Shown piece by piece: positions 33,746-42,527 of a DNA stretch of 53,834 nucleotides. Positions within the stretch are counted from its first letter, which is position 1. Each line of letters starts with the position of its first letter. Origin of the DNA: DATJHM01 sp035493895. GTDB lineage: Bacteria > Chloroflexota > Ktedonobacteria > Ktedonobacterales > Ktedonobacteraceae. Where the stretch lies: the NCBI GenBank assembly GCA_035493895.1, contig DATJHM010000257.1, forward strand, positions 1 to 53,834, read 5' to 3'. Below the pieces are notes generated by a model that did not search any database, was not told where the DNA came from, and was given only the letters and a program-made list of their open reading frames with translations. Both the position numbers and the translations under genes were made by a program.

Positions 33746-35101
33746 CTACCCATCAATGAGAATTTTTCCCGAGTGGGGAGCCAGGGTGAATCTGCGCGCT
33801 ACACGATGATGAAACATATCCACATAGTTACCAGAAACCCGAACCGTCCGATAGGCGGTCGCGCTGGGATTGACGACCACCAGACCCGCGCTATAATTGC
33901 GCCAGTAGACGTTTTGCGCCGCATACATGCTCCCCACAGGACTCCCAACGGGAACGTTGTAATCGTTGTTGAGCGTAGTACGCCCATAATCCTGATTCCC
34001 TGTAATATACATGGAGGCGAGACGACCTTTCGCCATCAAATACGACGACAGAGAATAGAGAATCTGACTCTGCTTTGTTGCAGATCTCGTCTGGTTGAGG
34101 ATATAGATAGCCTTCTGCTGCCCCTGCACCAGTTGTATGAAACGCACTGCGTCTACCCAGTGCTCTCCAGTGATATATCCCTGACCATAGTTCGTGAATC
34201 CTCGCTCATCCAGCACGGCATCCACATGGTTCAGAAATTGCTGGACCAGAGGGCTCCCAAGCGTGAGTTGCGCTCCCAGACTGAAATTAGGGATCAAGGC
34301 CAACCGATGGGGCAATCGATGCAGTCCCGCCTGCATTCTCGCAACCCAGGAAATGACGTCCGCATGCCACTGCTCATCGTGCATCCTTCCACTATACCGC
34401 TGCACCCAATGATGGTTACGATACGAACCACACCCTCCAAAAAGGTTCTCCATGTTGATGTTATCAGCTGCGATCGCATCATAACCATGCTGACTGGCGG
34501 GAAGACCATAGGTCTGTATCTGCCATTGCACTACCTGCGGATTGGAAAAATCCAGGGGCATGTTGCGCTTCCCAAACTCATATGCAGGCGTTTTCCGATC
34601 ACACTTATACAATATCCAGTCTGGATGATACGCACGCCAGTAGCTCAAACTATGGTATTTCCCTAAATCGGGATTTTTGAAGGTGCCATCATCTCTATGG
34701 AAGGGGATATAGTAGCTCACGATGATGTTTGGGTGCCCTTCATGAAAACGAGCTACGTTTCGCGGCGATCCTCCCCAGATAAAATCAAAATACTGCGCAA
34801 CTGCACTGGGGTCGCTAATACGATAATCAAAGCTCTGGAAGAGATGCACTTCTTCCAAAGTATCGATAAAGTTATGCACTCTCGGTGTTCTCGCGACTGG
34901 CGGGTAGCAGAATACTACTCCCCAACGACAATCTCTCCCTTGCCAATCGCTCTTATGTCGTCCGACCCCCGACAAACGAAACAACGATCCAGGATCCCAA
35001 CTACACTCTGCGGTCGTTACAAACACAACGTTTAACGTGACAGCGAGCGAAAAAACAGTAAGCAGCGTATAAAGACGTTTGCTTAATGAATATTCAACCA
35101 C
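33746..35101 (-). CDS. Secreted putative glycoside hydrolase (GHL15-like TIM barrel)
   Basis: A 451-residue exported protein. After an N-terminal signal segment (about 10-30), the sequence fits the hypothetical glycosyl hydrolase family 15 group. Features include NIIVSYYIPFHRDD, HPDWILYKCDRKTPAY, NMPLDFSNPQVVQWQIQ, the acidic YDAIAADNINMEN and a DAVLDERGF strand near the barrel end. Enzymatic activity is predicted, not shown, for this group. The start is GTG at 35101, with GGAG 9 bases upstream. It is divergent from the epimerase gene. Its place between sugar-nucleotide genes suggests trimming of the surface glycan. Confidence 0.78.
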   Translation of the reverse strand: MVEYSLSKRLYTLLTVFSLAVTLNVVFVTTAECSWDPGSLFRLSGVGRHKSDWQGRDCRWGVVFCYPPVARTPRVHNFIDTLEEVHLFQSFDYRISDPSAVAQYFDFIWGGSPRNVARFHEGHPNIIVSYYIPFHRDDGTFKNPDLGKYHSLSYWRAYHPDWILYKCDRKTPAYEFGKRNMPLDFSNPQVVQWQIQTYGLPASQHGYDAIAADNINMENLFGGCGSYRNHHWVQRYSGRMHDEQWHADVISWVARMQAGLHRLPHRLALIPNFSLGAQLTLGSPLVQQFLNHVDAVLDERGFTNYGQGYITGEHWVDAVRFIQLVQGQQKAIYILNQTRSATKQSQILYSLSSYLMAKGRLASMYITGNQDYGRTTLNNDYNVPVGSPVGSMYAAQNVYWRNYSAGLVVVNPSATAYRTVRVSGNYVDMFHHRVARRFTLAPHSGKILIDG

Positions 35102-35308
35102 AATAATGCACTCCTACCATCGACTTCAGAAATGTTAACGCACTACGTTCAATTCCTGACATAAATATAGTATAGCAAATTTCAAGAAGGGCTATTCAAA
35201 ATATATTACTTCTGGTAAAGTATATAGTACAAAAATTATAGTGTAGAAAGGGAGGAATGTGCAAGTCTTTCTATAAAGAGAGAATGTGCACATAGTACAA
35301 AAAAAGAA

Positions 35309-36256
35309 ATGCTCACAACACAATATCTCGTTACCGGTGGCGCAGGCTTTATCGGCTCTAATATCGCTGAGGCTCTTCTACGGCAAGGAGCGTCTGTCCG
35401 TATCATGGACAATATGGCAACAGGACGAGAACGCAATCTGCAAGCGCTGCAAGCATATGCCCCTCGCCTGCAAATACTACAGGGAGATTTACGCGACTGG
35501 GAGACCGTCAAGGCGGCGGTCGCAGGGGTGGAAGTTGTTTTTCATCAGGGAGCATTGGCCTCGGTCCAACGTTCTATCGCTGATCCAGTCTCATCGTTAG
35601 AAACGAACATTATGGGGACGCAGAACGTCCTGATTGCGGCGCGCGATCAGGGGATACGCAGAGTGGTCTACGCCAGCTCTTCGTCTGTGTATGGCAACAC
35701 GCCGACGCTGCCAAAATATGAGGAGATGCCCACCGCGCCCATGTCGCCCTACGCCGTACAAAAGCTGACGGGAGAGCTACTCTGCGGCGTCTTCACGCGT
35801 ATCTATGGCCTGGAAACGGTGGCGTTGCGCTACTTCAACGTGTTTGGTCCTCGCCAGGACCCCGCATCGGAATACGCCGCCGTCATCCCACGGTTTCTCA
35901 CAGCACTTCTCGAGAAACGCCGCCCGATTGTCTTTGGTGACGGTGAGCAGACGCGCGATTTCACGTTTATTGAGAATGTGGTGCAGGCGAATCTGCTGGC
36001 GGCAACTTCGCAGGAAGCAATCGGTCAGGCGATGAATATCGGCTGCGGTGAAAGAATCTCCCTGAACCGCGTGCTCGATCTGGCAAGAGAGCTGCTTGAT
36101 ACCCACATCGCTGCCGAGTATCGCGAGGCGCGTTCAGGCGATGTGCGGGACAGTCTGGCGGATATCAGCCGCGCACGGAAACTCCTGGGCTATACGCCAG
36201 CCATCAATTTTCGTGAGGGTCTGGCACGTACAGCTCAGGAGTTGCGCAAGGGCTAA
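35309..36256 (+). CDS. NAD-dependent UDP-sugar epimerase (GalE/WbpP-like extended SDR)
   Basis: A 315-residue extended short-chain dehydrogenase. It has the Rossmann motif GGAGFIGSN, DNMATGRERNL, Ser in YASSSSVYG, the YxxxK pair in PYAVQKLTGE and the end signature REARSGDVRDSLADISRA. This signature is typical of WbpP-type UDP-GlcNAc 4-epimerases and related GDP/UDP-sugar epimerases. The exact sugar cannot be read from sequence. The ATG at 35309 lacks a good ribosome site (only an A-rich AAAAAAAGAA precedes), which is unusual in this window. It converges on the pseudokinase-Rieske gene. Confidence 0.9.
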   Translation: MLTTQYLVTGGAGFIGSNIAEALLRQGASVRIMDNMATGRERNLQALQAYAPRLQILQGDLRDWETVKAAVAGVEVVFHQGALASVQRSIADPVSSLETNIMGTQNVLIAARDQGIRRVVYASSSSVYGNTPTLPKYEEMPTAPMSPYAVQKLTGELLCGVFTRIYGLETVALRYFNVFGPRQDPASEYAAVIPRFLTALLEKRRPIVFGDGEQTRDFTFIENVVQANLLAATSQEAIGQAMNIGCGERISLNRVLDLARELLDTHIAAEYREARSGDVRDSLADISRARKLLGYTPAINFREGLARTAQELRKG

Positions 36257-36262
36257 TCACTA

Positions 36263-38149
36263 TCAAACGGTGATAGTGCCATCTCCATTCACATGAATCG
36301 TGACGGAGGGCAGGGGACTGGGCGGTGGGCCATCAAGGACCTTTGCACCATTTGCAGGATCAAAGTGTGCATTGTGTCGTGGGCACACGATTTTCTGCTG
36401 CCCACTGTCATAGTAACAGGTCACACCTTCGTGCGTGCAGGCGCTTTCATAGGCCACAAAATTACCGCTTGCCAGATGGATCAGCAGGCTACCATTGCCA
36501 TTTTTTGGATTATTAAAGGTCTTCGAGCTATTCGTACCCATACTGGTTGCCCCAACCACCGTTCCCGTATGGCTTGGTTTTGGCGTCGGCGTCGGAGGTA
36601 CTGGTGTCGGGGTCGGAGGAGGCGTCGTTGGCGTAGCAGCAGCCTGCTTCGTTGCGGTAGGCTGCTGCGTTGGAGTGGGAGATGGCGCTGGAGTTGGCGA
36701 CGGAGTGGGAGATGGGGTGGGGGCAGTTGTGGGGGATGGAGTCGGGGCCGCACTTGCCTGCTTGCTCGCCGCTGCGTCCGTCTGCAACATATGTGCCAGA
36801 CTTATGCCCCCAAAGCCGAGCGCTCCCAGGGCCACAACACCCCCGGCGGCCAGCATGGCGACGGTACGCCGTCGCCCCTCTCGCGAAACGGCTTGCCCAC
36901 GCTTTCCTGAACGCTTTTTCGAAACCGGCCGTTTCATCAGAGGCTGCGCACTATCACCCAACAACCGACCATTCTCTCCTACCGGTTGCGAGGCTGCCGA
37001 CCACCAGGCAAAAGGATCAATGGCGTCGACATCTCCACCGGGCAATGGCTGCTGGGACATCTGCGCGGTCGCATCCTGGTAAAAATTGGCCGCCTGCACT
37101 GGCCCTGTTTTCTCCTGGTCTATCGCCTGCGAACCGCTGATCCGCGACATCTCTTCCTCAAACCAGTTGACTGTCGGCGGCATTGTCAGCTTCGGATCAT
37201 ACGCCGTATTTTGCGCAAACGGTGACGCATTTTGCTGACTAGAACCGGTCATGCTGCCCATTTCTAAAATCTTCAAAACACGCTCAAAGGCACCCGCCAG
37301 AGCACTCACCGTCTGAAAGCGCTGGGCCGGATTGAGCTCCAAAGCCTGGTCAATCACGACATCCAGAGCTGCTGGCACAAAAGAAAACTGCTCATGTAGC
37401 GACGGCACGCTCTGCTGCAAGTGCTGAAGCGCTACCTCATAAGGATGCGCTCCCCCAAAGGGACAGCTACCGCTTAAAAGCTCATAGAGAAGCACACCAA
37501 CAGCATAAATATCCACACGTCCATCCGCTGCCTGCCCCTGCACATATTCTGGAGCCAGATATTCGGGCGCCCCCAGAAAAGTGTCCGCGATACTCAAAAG
37601 ATGTCCATATGGCTGCTGTAAAGGCAAAACACCGCGCGCTTCCAGCATGCGCATAAAACCAAAACCTGCCATCTGGACCGTCAGGTCCTGGTCAACAAGA
37701 ATATTGGTCGAGCTCAATGTACCGTGAATCACATTCTGGCTATGCGCATAGTCCAGACATGACGCGATCTGCCGTAACATACCCAGCGTTTCTTGCGGCG
37801 AAAAATGCCCTCGCTGCTTTAAAAGCTTGGCTAGCGGCATTTTATTCACAAAAGGGGTCACCAGATAGGGATGTCCTAAATAGGCACCAAAATCATAGAC
37901 AGGCAGAAGAGACGGGTGATTAAGTTGCGCCAGGGAGATTGCCTCTTGTTTAAAACGTACCAGAAAACGCTCACAGGCATCTTGCGAAAGCGTATCAGGC
38001 ACAAGAAACATCGTGAGCATTGCCGTTCGATTTTGCTCCGGTTGCTGTGCCTCATATACTGCACTGAGCTTTCCGTGGCCGAGTAGCCGTACCAGGCGTG
38101 ACGAACCAACTGTTCTCCCAACAAGTTCTTCAACAGGTAACGTTTGCAT
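36263..38149 (-). CDS. Membrane protein: pseudokinase fold, transmembrane helix, Pro/Thr linker, Rieske [2Fe-2S] domain
   Basis: A 628-residue protein. Residues about 15-290 are a bacterial Ser/Thr kinase fold, with a glycine loop LLGHGKLSAVYEA and a normal GAPEYLAPEY. The catalytic Lys of VAIK is Thr46 (AMLTMF), the HRD Asp is Thr144 (HGTLSSTN), and the DFG Asp is Gly162 (AGFGF), so catalysis is unlikely. A charged juxtamembrane segment and one helix (429-452) follow, then a linker of Thr-Pro-Ser repeats (about 468-525). The C-terminal Rieske domain has CTH (Cys571, His573) and CPRHNAHFD (Cys589, His592), complete for a [2Fe-2S] cluster. With the usual kinase-in topology, the Rieske domain would be outside. 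ATG at 38149 follows GAGGAGG. The linker is highly repetitive but in frame. Confidence 0.9.
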   Translation of the reverse strand: MQTLPVEELVGRTVGSSRLVRLLGHGKLSAVYEAQQPEQNRTAMLTMFLVPDTLSQDACERFLVRFKQEAISLAQLNHPSLLPVYDFGAYLGHPYLVTPFVNKMPLAKLLKQRGHFSPQETLGMLRQIASCLDYAHSQNVIHGTLSSTNILVDQDLTVQMAGFGFMRMLEARGVLPLQQPYGHLLSIADTFLGAPEYLAPEYVQGQAADGRVDIYAVGVLLYELLSGSCPFGGAHPYEVALQHLQQSVPSLHEQFSFVPAALDVVIDQALELNPAQRFQTVSALAGAFERVLKILEMGSMTGSSQQNASPFAQNTAYDPKLTMPPTVNWFEEEMSRISGSQAIDQEKTGPVQAANFYQDATAQMSQQPLPGGDVDAIDPFAWWSAASQPVGENGRLLGDSAQPLMKRPVSKKRSGKRGQAVSREGRRRTVAMLAAGGVVALGALGFGGISLAHMLQTDAAASKQASAAPTPSPTTAPTPSPTPSPTPAPSPTPTQQPTATKQAAATPTTPPPTPTPVPPTPTPKPSHTGTVVGATSMGTNSSKTFNNPKNGNGSLLIHLASGNFVAYESACTHEGVTCYYDSGQQKIVCPRHNAHFDPANGAKVLDGPPPSPLPSVTIHVNGDGTITV

Positions 38150-38328
38150 GTTTGCCTCCTCGGCAAGATAGACGCTCTCTCTCATATAGTTCATTTCATC
38201 TATTTTTAATTTAATCGAGAGTTGCGTTCTTTTCCGCTTCTTATCGAAATTACTATACCGATTTTATCAAAGCGCGTCAATTTATTCCGCGTTTCTAGGA
38301 CTAGCGGTTCATATGCCTGCCAAACAGG

Positions 38329-38378
38329 ACACACTTCAAATCCTGAAGGTTATTTCTTCTTCAGGATTTGAAGTGTGT
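38329..38378. terminator. Perfect 20-base hairpin after the WlbA-like gene
   Basis: The arms 38329-38348 and 38359-38378 are exact complements with a 10-base loop. They lie 22 bases downstream of the minus-strand stop at 38401 and upstream of the pseudokinase gene. No T run follows on the minus strand, so it may be a U-poor terminator or an mRNA-stabilising structure. Confidence 0.75.
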
Positions 38379-38400
38379 AGAAAGAGGTACACTCCCACTG

Positions 38401-39429
38401 TTACACCGTGGCATAAAGCGCTTGAGGCATAGCTACCGGCGTAAACAGGCCATTTTGTTTTTCCAGCGCTTCCTGCGCGGCTGCCAGGATCTGGACAACG
38501 GCCAGACCATCTTCACCGCTTGCCCGCGGTGTGGCCCCTGTACGAATGGCATTGATAAAATCCTCACACTCCAGGCGCAAGGGCTCCATCCAATCAATAT
38601 GCGGAATCGTTATTGCACCATGGCGATAGGAGACGCCTGGATCGGCATGCACATCGGCACCTTTATTATAAATTTTCAGCATTTCGGCTGGATTCGTATC
38701 ATCATAGACGACCATACGCACATCGCCCATAATGGTCACACGGCGAATTTTGCAGGGATGTAGCCAGCTGACATGAATATGCGCCGTCATCCCATCGGCA
38801 AAACTCAGGTCCAGATGCGCCACGTCGTGAATCTGCGGCTGGATATGCGCATGTGCCTGCACTTTGATCTGCTCCGGTGCTTTCCCAAATAGATAGAGCA
38901 GAATAGAGACATCATGTGGCGCAAGATCCCAGATCACGTTAATGTCGTTTCGGAACAACCCCAGATTGACGCGCTCGGCCTCTACGCAATAAATTTTTCC
39001 GAGATCGCCTTTCTGTAATAGCTTACGCAACTCATTTACGGCGGGACTATATTCAAACGTATGACCCACCATGAGCACTCGTTTCAGCTGACGGGCCAGC
39101 GCGACCAACTCTAATGCCTCAGGCACACTGGCGGTGAGCGGCTTCTCTACCAGCACGTGCTTTCCGTGCAAGAGCGCGGCCTTTGCCAGCGCGTAATGCG
39201 TATGCACTGGCGTTGCAATCACGACACCATCGATATCATCTGTTTTGAGTAACTCATCAAGTTGCGTTGAGGCGCGAATCCAGGGCTGATGCGCTGCAAT
39301 CGCCGCCAGACGCTTTACGTCCAGATCGACAACCATATCCACAGATGCTTCAGGGAGACTCCCCAGGTTACGCGCAATTTTCGGTCCCCAATAACCCCAA
39401 CCGATTACACCAAAACGAAGATTTGCCAT
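38401..39429 (-). CDS. Gfo/Idh/MocA sugar dehydrogenase (WlbA/WbpB-like)
   Basis: A 342-residue NAD-dependent oxidoreductase that best fits the WlbA/WbpB type, which oxidises the 3-OH of UDP-GlcNAc uronic acid. The Rossmann motif is VIGWGYWGPKIARNLG, the catalytic EKP is in HVLVEKPLTAS, and the GHTFEYSPAVNELR and IWDLAPHDVSILLYLFG segments match WlbA. GAAAGGA lies before the ATG at 39429. It follows the aminotransferase gene on the same strand and ends at a strong hairpin, so the two are likely an operon. The expected N-acetyltransferase (WlbB/WbpD) is not seen here. Confidence 0.85.
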   Translation of the reverse strand: MANLRFGVIGWGYWGPKIARNLGSLPEASVDMVVDLDVKRLAAIAAHQPWIRASTQLDELLKTDDIDGVVIATPVHTHYALAKAALLHGKHVLVEKPLTASVPEALELVALARQLKRVLMVGHTFEYSPAVNELRKLLQKGDLGKIYCVEAERVNLGLFRNDINVIWDLAPHDVSILLYLFGKAPEQIKVQAHAHIQPQIHDVAHLDLSFADGMTAHIHVSWLHPCKIRRVTIMGDVRMVVYDDTNPAEMLKIYNKGADVHADPGVSYRHGAITIPHIDWMEPLRLECEDFINAIRTGATPRASGEDGLAVVQILAAAQEALEKQNGLFTPVAMPQALYATV

Positions 39430-39569
39430 AAAAATCCTTTCCAGAGATCCTCATACCTTCAGGTTGAGAGAGAAAAAAAGGCATACGCAGGTGTCACTCC
39501 CTGCGCATCCCCTTAGCTCGCTGCTTGTTGGAGGATGCAGCCACTCGTGCTTACAACCATGACTCAACG

Positions 39570-40697
39570 CTAGCGGTGGGCCACCCGAATCACGACACTC
39601 TGCTTTACCGCCGCAACTACCCGCTGAAGCTGTTCTTCTGTCAGCTCTGGATACATCGGCAGAGAGACGATCTGCTCAGCCATGGCCTCGGTCACCGGCA
39701 ACGCCCCACGCCCATATCCATACATACTGCACGCTTTCTGCAAATGCACCGGGATCGGATAATGTATCCCCGTTGCAATTCCTGCTTCTTCCATGGCTAT
39801 ACGAAATTGATCCCGCTCACGTACCCTGATTACATAATAACAGTAGACATGCCTTGCCCAGGGACGCACCACGGGCAACCCGACCACCCATTCCTGCAAC
39901 TGCTCTGCGTAAAACTCCGCATGCTTCTGCCTCAATCTGTTCCACTCTTCCAGATGCGGAAGCTTTACACGCAACGCCGCTGCCTGCAATTCGTCCATGC
40001 GCGCGTTCACGCCCATCAGTTCATGCTGGTAACGCACACGCGAACCGTGGTCTCGCAGCATGCGCATACGTTCCGCCAGCACGGCATTGCTGGTCGTACA
40101 AATACCCGCCTCACCAAATGCCCCCAGGTTTTTGCTATAGTACAGACTAAAGCAAGCAATATCACCAAGGCTGCCCACAGGTCTCCCCTCATAGCTTGCA
40201 CCATGAGCCTGCGAAGCATCCTCTATCACACTCAGATTATGCCGGTGAGCAAACTCCAGGAGAGGCTTCATCTCGGCCGGATGCCCATACAAATGGACGG
40301 GCATAATTGCTCGCGTCCGTGGCGTCACTACCTGCTCCAACTGCCGCCAATCCAGCAAATAGGTTTCCGGCTCGACATCGACAAACACTGGTCGTGCTCC
40401 CACCAGCGCAATTGCTTCTACCGTTGCAATAAAGGTATTGGCAACGGTTATTACCTCATCCCCAGGTCCTATCTCGCAGGCCCGTAGCGCCAACGCCAGC
40501 GCGTCAGTCCCCGAGGAGACCCCTACGCCATAGCGGCTGCCTGCAAACTCGGCAAATTCGTGCTCAAATGCAAGCAGATGCGGCCCCAAAAAAAGCTGTG
40601 CGCTCTCAAGGACCTGCTCAAAGGCTGCCAGAATCTCAGGTTTGAGGGAGAGGTATTGTGCACGTAGATCAACAAGAGGTACTTCTATAGATGACAC
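39570..40697 (-). CDS. DegT/DnrJ/EryC1/StrS-family sugar aminotransferase (WlbC/WbpE-like)
   Basis: A PLP aminotransferase of about 375 residues that would install an amino group on a keto-sugar nucleotide using glutamate. Visible features are VPLVDLRAQY at the N-terminus, SSGTDALALALRA, the cofactor Asp in EDASQAHGA and the Schiff-base Lys in YYSKNLGAFGEAG. Start choice: GTG at 40697 has AAGGAG 10 bases upstream and fits the family N-terminus; ATG at 40736 (with AGGA) would add 13 residues. It is the first gene of the operon with the WlbA-like dehydrogenase, consistent with making a UDP-3-amino sugar acid. Confidence 0.92.
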   Translation of the reverse strand: MSSIEVPLVDLRAQYLSLKPEILAAFEQVLESAQLFLGPHLLAFEHEFAEFAGSRYGVGVSSGTDALALALRACEIGPGDEVITVANTFIATVEAIALVGARPVFVDVEPETYLLDWRQLEQVVTPRTRAIMPVHLYGHPAEMKPLLEFAHRHNLSVIEDASQAHGASYEGRPVGSLGDIACFSLYYSKNLGAFGEAGICTTSNAVLAERMRMLRDHGSRVRYQHELMGVNARMDELQAAALRVKLPHLEEWNRLRQKHAEFYAEQLQEWVVGLPVVRPWARHVYCYYVIRVRERDQFRIAMEEAGIATGIHYPIPVHLQKACSMYGYGRGALPVTEAMAEQIVSLPMYPELTEEQLQRVVAAVKQSVVIRVAHR

Positions 40698-40883
40698 TAC
40701 TTTACCGCTCCTTATTCTAGAAAAGCAAGAATACATATTATTCCTACTACCAGTATACTAACAGCGAAAAGCGGATATAGTTCATCCATTGAAGCTATTC
40801 TCATTATGCGAACAGAACAAAACATGTTCTGCCGCACATGGCTGCCTCTCTACAGGCCATGGGAACACACCAGGGATGCATTA

Positions 40884-41627
40884 TTAGCGGGTGACAATAC
40901 GCAACGGGCGCGCTATCTCTTTTCCTTCCTGTTCATCACTGGCATGACGAATCAGGGTATACCCCACGCCCGGCACGGTGAGAATATAGCGAGGATTTCC
41001 GGGATCGGGCTCGATCTTTTGCCGAAGATGCCGGATATGCGCTTTGATCAGGCAGGCATCTCCCCCACCATTGTAGCCCCAGACATGATTGACGATCTGG
41101 TTCGCGGTACAGACGTCGTTCGCACTCGCAGCCAGCAGGTGCAACATTTTACTTTCGGTGGGCGTTAAACGCGCGGATTTTCCGCGTACGATCACTTCAT
41201 TATGGAGAGAATCAACACAGATCGGACCTACCGTGATGAGTGAAGATGGATGGTGCTCCAATGAGGTACGCGCACGCCTGCTCACAGCACGAATGCGTGC
41301 TAGAAGCTGCGCAGGGAAAAAGGGCTTCCGCAAATAGTCGTCGGCCCCGGATTCCAGACAGCGCACTTCGTCATGCACATCTTTGCCATCAGTTACCACC
41401 AGCACCAGCGCATCATGCTTTGCCCGCAACTCCCGACACATCGCCAGCAGATCGCTCTCCCCCCCGGACGCCGTATCAAGTATCACCAGATCAGGCTGCT
41501 GTTCCAACCACTCGCTGCGTGCCCGTTCGGCAGTATACGCGCGATACACTTCATACCCGAGCGTTTTCAGCCAGCTCGTGAGCATCTCCACCAGATCGCG
41601 ATCACTATCCACAATCAGTAACTTCAT
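40884..41627 (-). CDS. OmpR/PhoB-family response regulator
   Basis: A 247-residue two-domain response regulator. The receiver domain has the acidic pocket (Asp7, Asp9), phospho-acceptor Asp51 (VILDT), Thr79 (VVTD) and Lys101 (LRKPF). The winged-helix DNA-binding domain occupies about 130-230, with LTPTESKMLHLLA and the recognition region LIKAHIRHLRQKI, ending in the wing ILTVPGVGYTLI. GGAGGAG precedes the ATG. No histidine kinase gene is adjacent, so its partner is elsewhere. Confidence 0.94.
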   Translation of the reverse strand: MKLLIVDSDRDLVEMLTSWLKTLGYEVYRAYTAERARSEWLEQQPDLVILDTASGGESDLLAMCRELRAKHDALVLVVTDGKDVHDEVRCLESGADDYLRKPFFPAQLLARIRAVSRRARTSLEHHPSSLITVGPICVDSLHNEVIVRGKSARLTPTESKMLHLLAASANDVCTANQIVNHVWGYNGGGDACLIKAHIRHLRQKIEPDPGNPRYILTVPGVGYTLIRHASDEQEGKEIARPLRIVTR

Positions 41628-41778
41628 TGCTCCTCCTCTCTGCCAGATACACCTCTCTATGCAAGATGATAGACTGGCAGAAAACAGGTATCTTTCTCTT
41701 CTGATCGCAGAAGGAGATTACGCCGATTCAAAGCCATAGAGCGCTGGACAGAAGAAAAGGCTTGCACGCCACCTGCAT

Positions 41779-42225
41779 TCACCACTGCATGGTCACGAGC
41801 CATCCTACGCAAATGCCAAGCAATCCCCCTACCAGCACCTGAATCGGCGTATGACCAATAAGTTCGCGCAAACGTTTCTCGGCGATCGGATGTCCCATAA
41901 ACATTTCATCGATCATCTGATTCAAAATGCGCGCCTGCAAACTTACCGCACGCCGCACGCCCGCTGCATCATACATGACGATGCTGGCAAGAACGACGGT
42001 GATGGCAAACTCCGAAGAGTTGACGCCCAGTGTGCGCCCGGTAGCCGTGGCAAGGGCTGTGACCAGCGCAGAATGAGAACTGGGCATGCCTCCCGAGGAG
42101 ACCAATCGCCCCAGCATCAATCTGCGCTCTCTGATCAATTCGTACACGGTTTTGCTTACCTGAGCAATTGCCCAGGCCAGAAATGATGCAACCAGGACGC
42201 GGTTTTCAAACAAAGTCGTATTCAT
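41779..42225 (-). CDS. Divergent PAP2/DUF212 membrane protein
   Basis: A 148-residue integral membrane protein of the DUF212 (divergent PAP2) family, with the motif SSGGMPSSHSALVTALATATG matching the phosphatase signature. It has four or so hydrophobic helices and the ending HTPIQVLVGGLLGICVGWL. The family is annotated as acid phosphatase/vanadium haloperoxidase-related, but activity is unproven. ATG at 42225 is chosen; a GTG at 42243 is possible and neither has a good ribosome site. It is the last gene of the aro-efp-xse operon. Confidence 0.88.
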   Translation of the reverse strand: MNTTLFENRVLVASFLAWAIAQVSKTVYELIRERRLMLGRLVSSGGMPSSHSALVTALATATGRTLGVNSSEFAITVVLASIVMYDAAGVRRAVSLQARILNQMIDEMFMGHPIAEKRLRELIGHTPIQVLVGGLLGICVGWLVTMQW

Positions 42226-42256
42226 GCTTCTCTTATCCAGCACACACGTCTTCTCT

Positions 42257-42481
42257 CTACTGAAGATCTACGTCATCCAGCGAGAGCGAGCCATCAGTGG
42301 CGACATTCAATTGTTGCACGCTTAACTGCGCATTCTGCAACAGTTCGTTGCAATATTGCACCAGTTTCATTCCCTCTTGATACCGCTCCAACGCCTGCTC
42401 CAGCGGCATCTGCCCATCTCGTAACGCTCCTACCACGGTCTCTAATTGCGCATATGCTTCTTCAAATGAAAGTTGTTCCAT
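42257..42481 (-). CDS. xseB: Exodeoxyribonuclease VII small subunit
   Basis: A 74-residue protein with the family features: MEQLSFEEAYAQLETVVGALRDG, then LEQALERYQEGMKLVQYCNELLQNAQLSVQQL. It binds the large subunit and forms the nuclease that degrades single-stranded DNA. GGAG is about 10 bases before the ATG at 42481. It sits 46 bases after xseA, the usual order. Confidence 0.92.
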   Translation of the reverse strand: MEQLSFEEAYAQLETVVGALRDGQMPLEQALERYQEGMKLVQYCNELLQNAQLSVQQLNVATDGSLSLDDVDLQ

Positions 42482-42527
42482 AGAGTACACTCCAACCAGC
42501 ATTACCTTCATCAACGCCTAATCGTTA

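Noticed and set aside
33773..34666. A 297-codon plus-strand open frame
   Set aside because: Antisense to the GHL15-like gene, which has a signal peptide and conserved motifs; no ribosome site on the plus strand.
36700..36860. Highly repetitive GGWGTTGG-like stretch considered as a DNA repeat or satellite
   Set aside because: It is the in-frame code for the Thr-Pro-Ser linker of the pseudokinase-Rieske protein and needs no other explanation.
39525..40487. A 320-codon plus-strand open frame
   Set aside because: Antisense to the aminotransferase gene with clear PLP motifs; composition is not protein-like.
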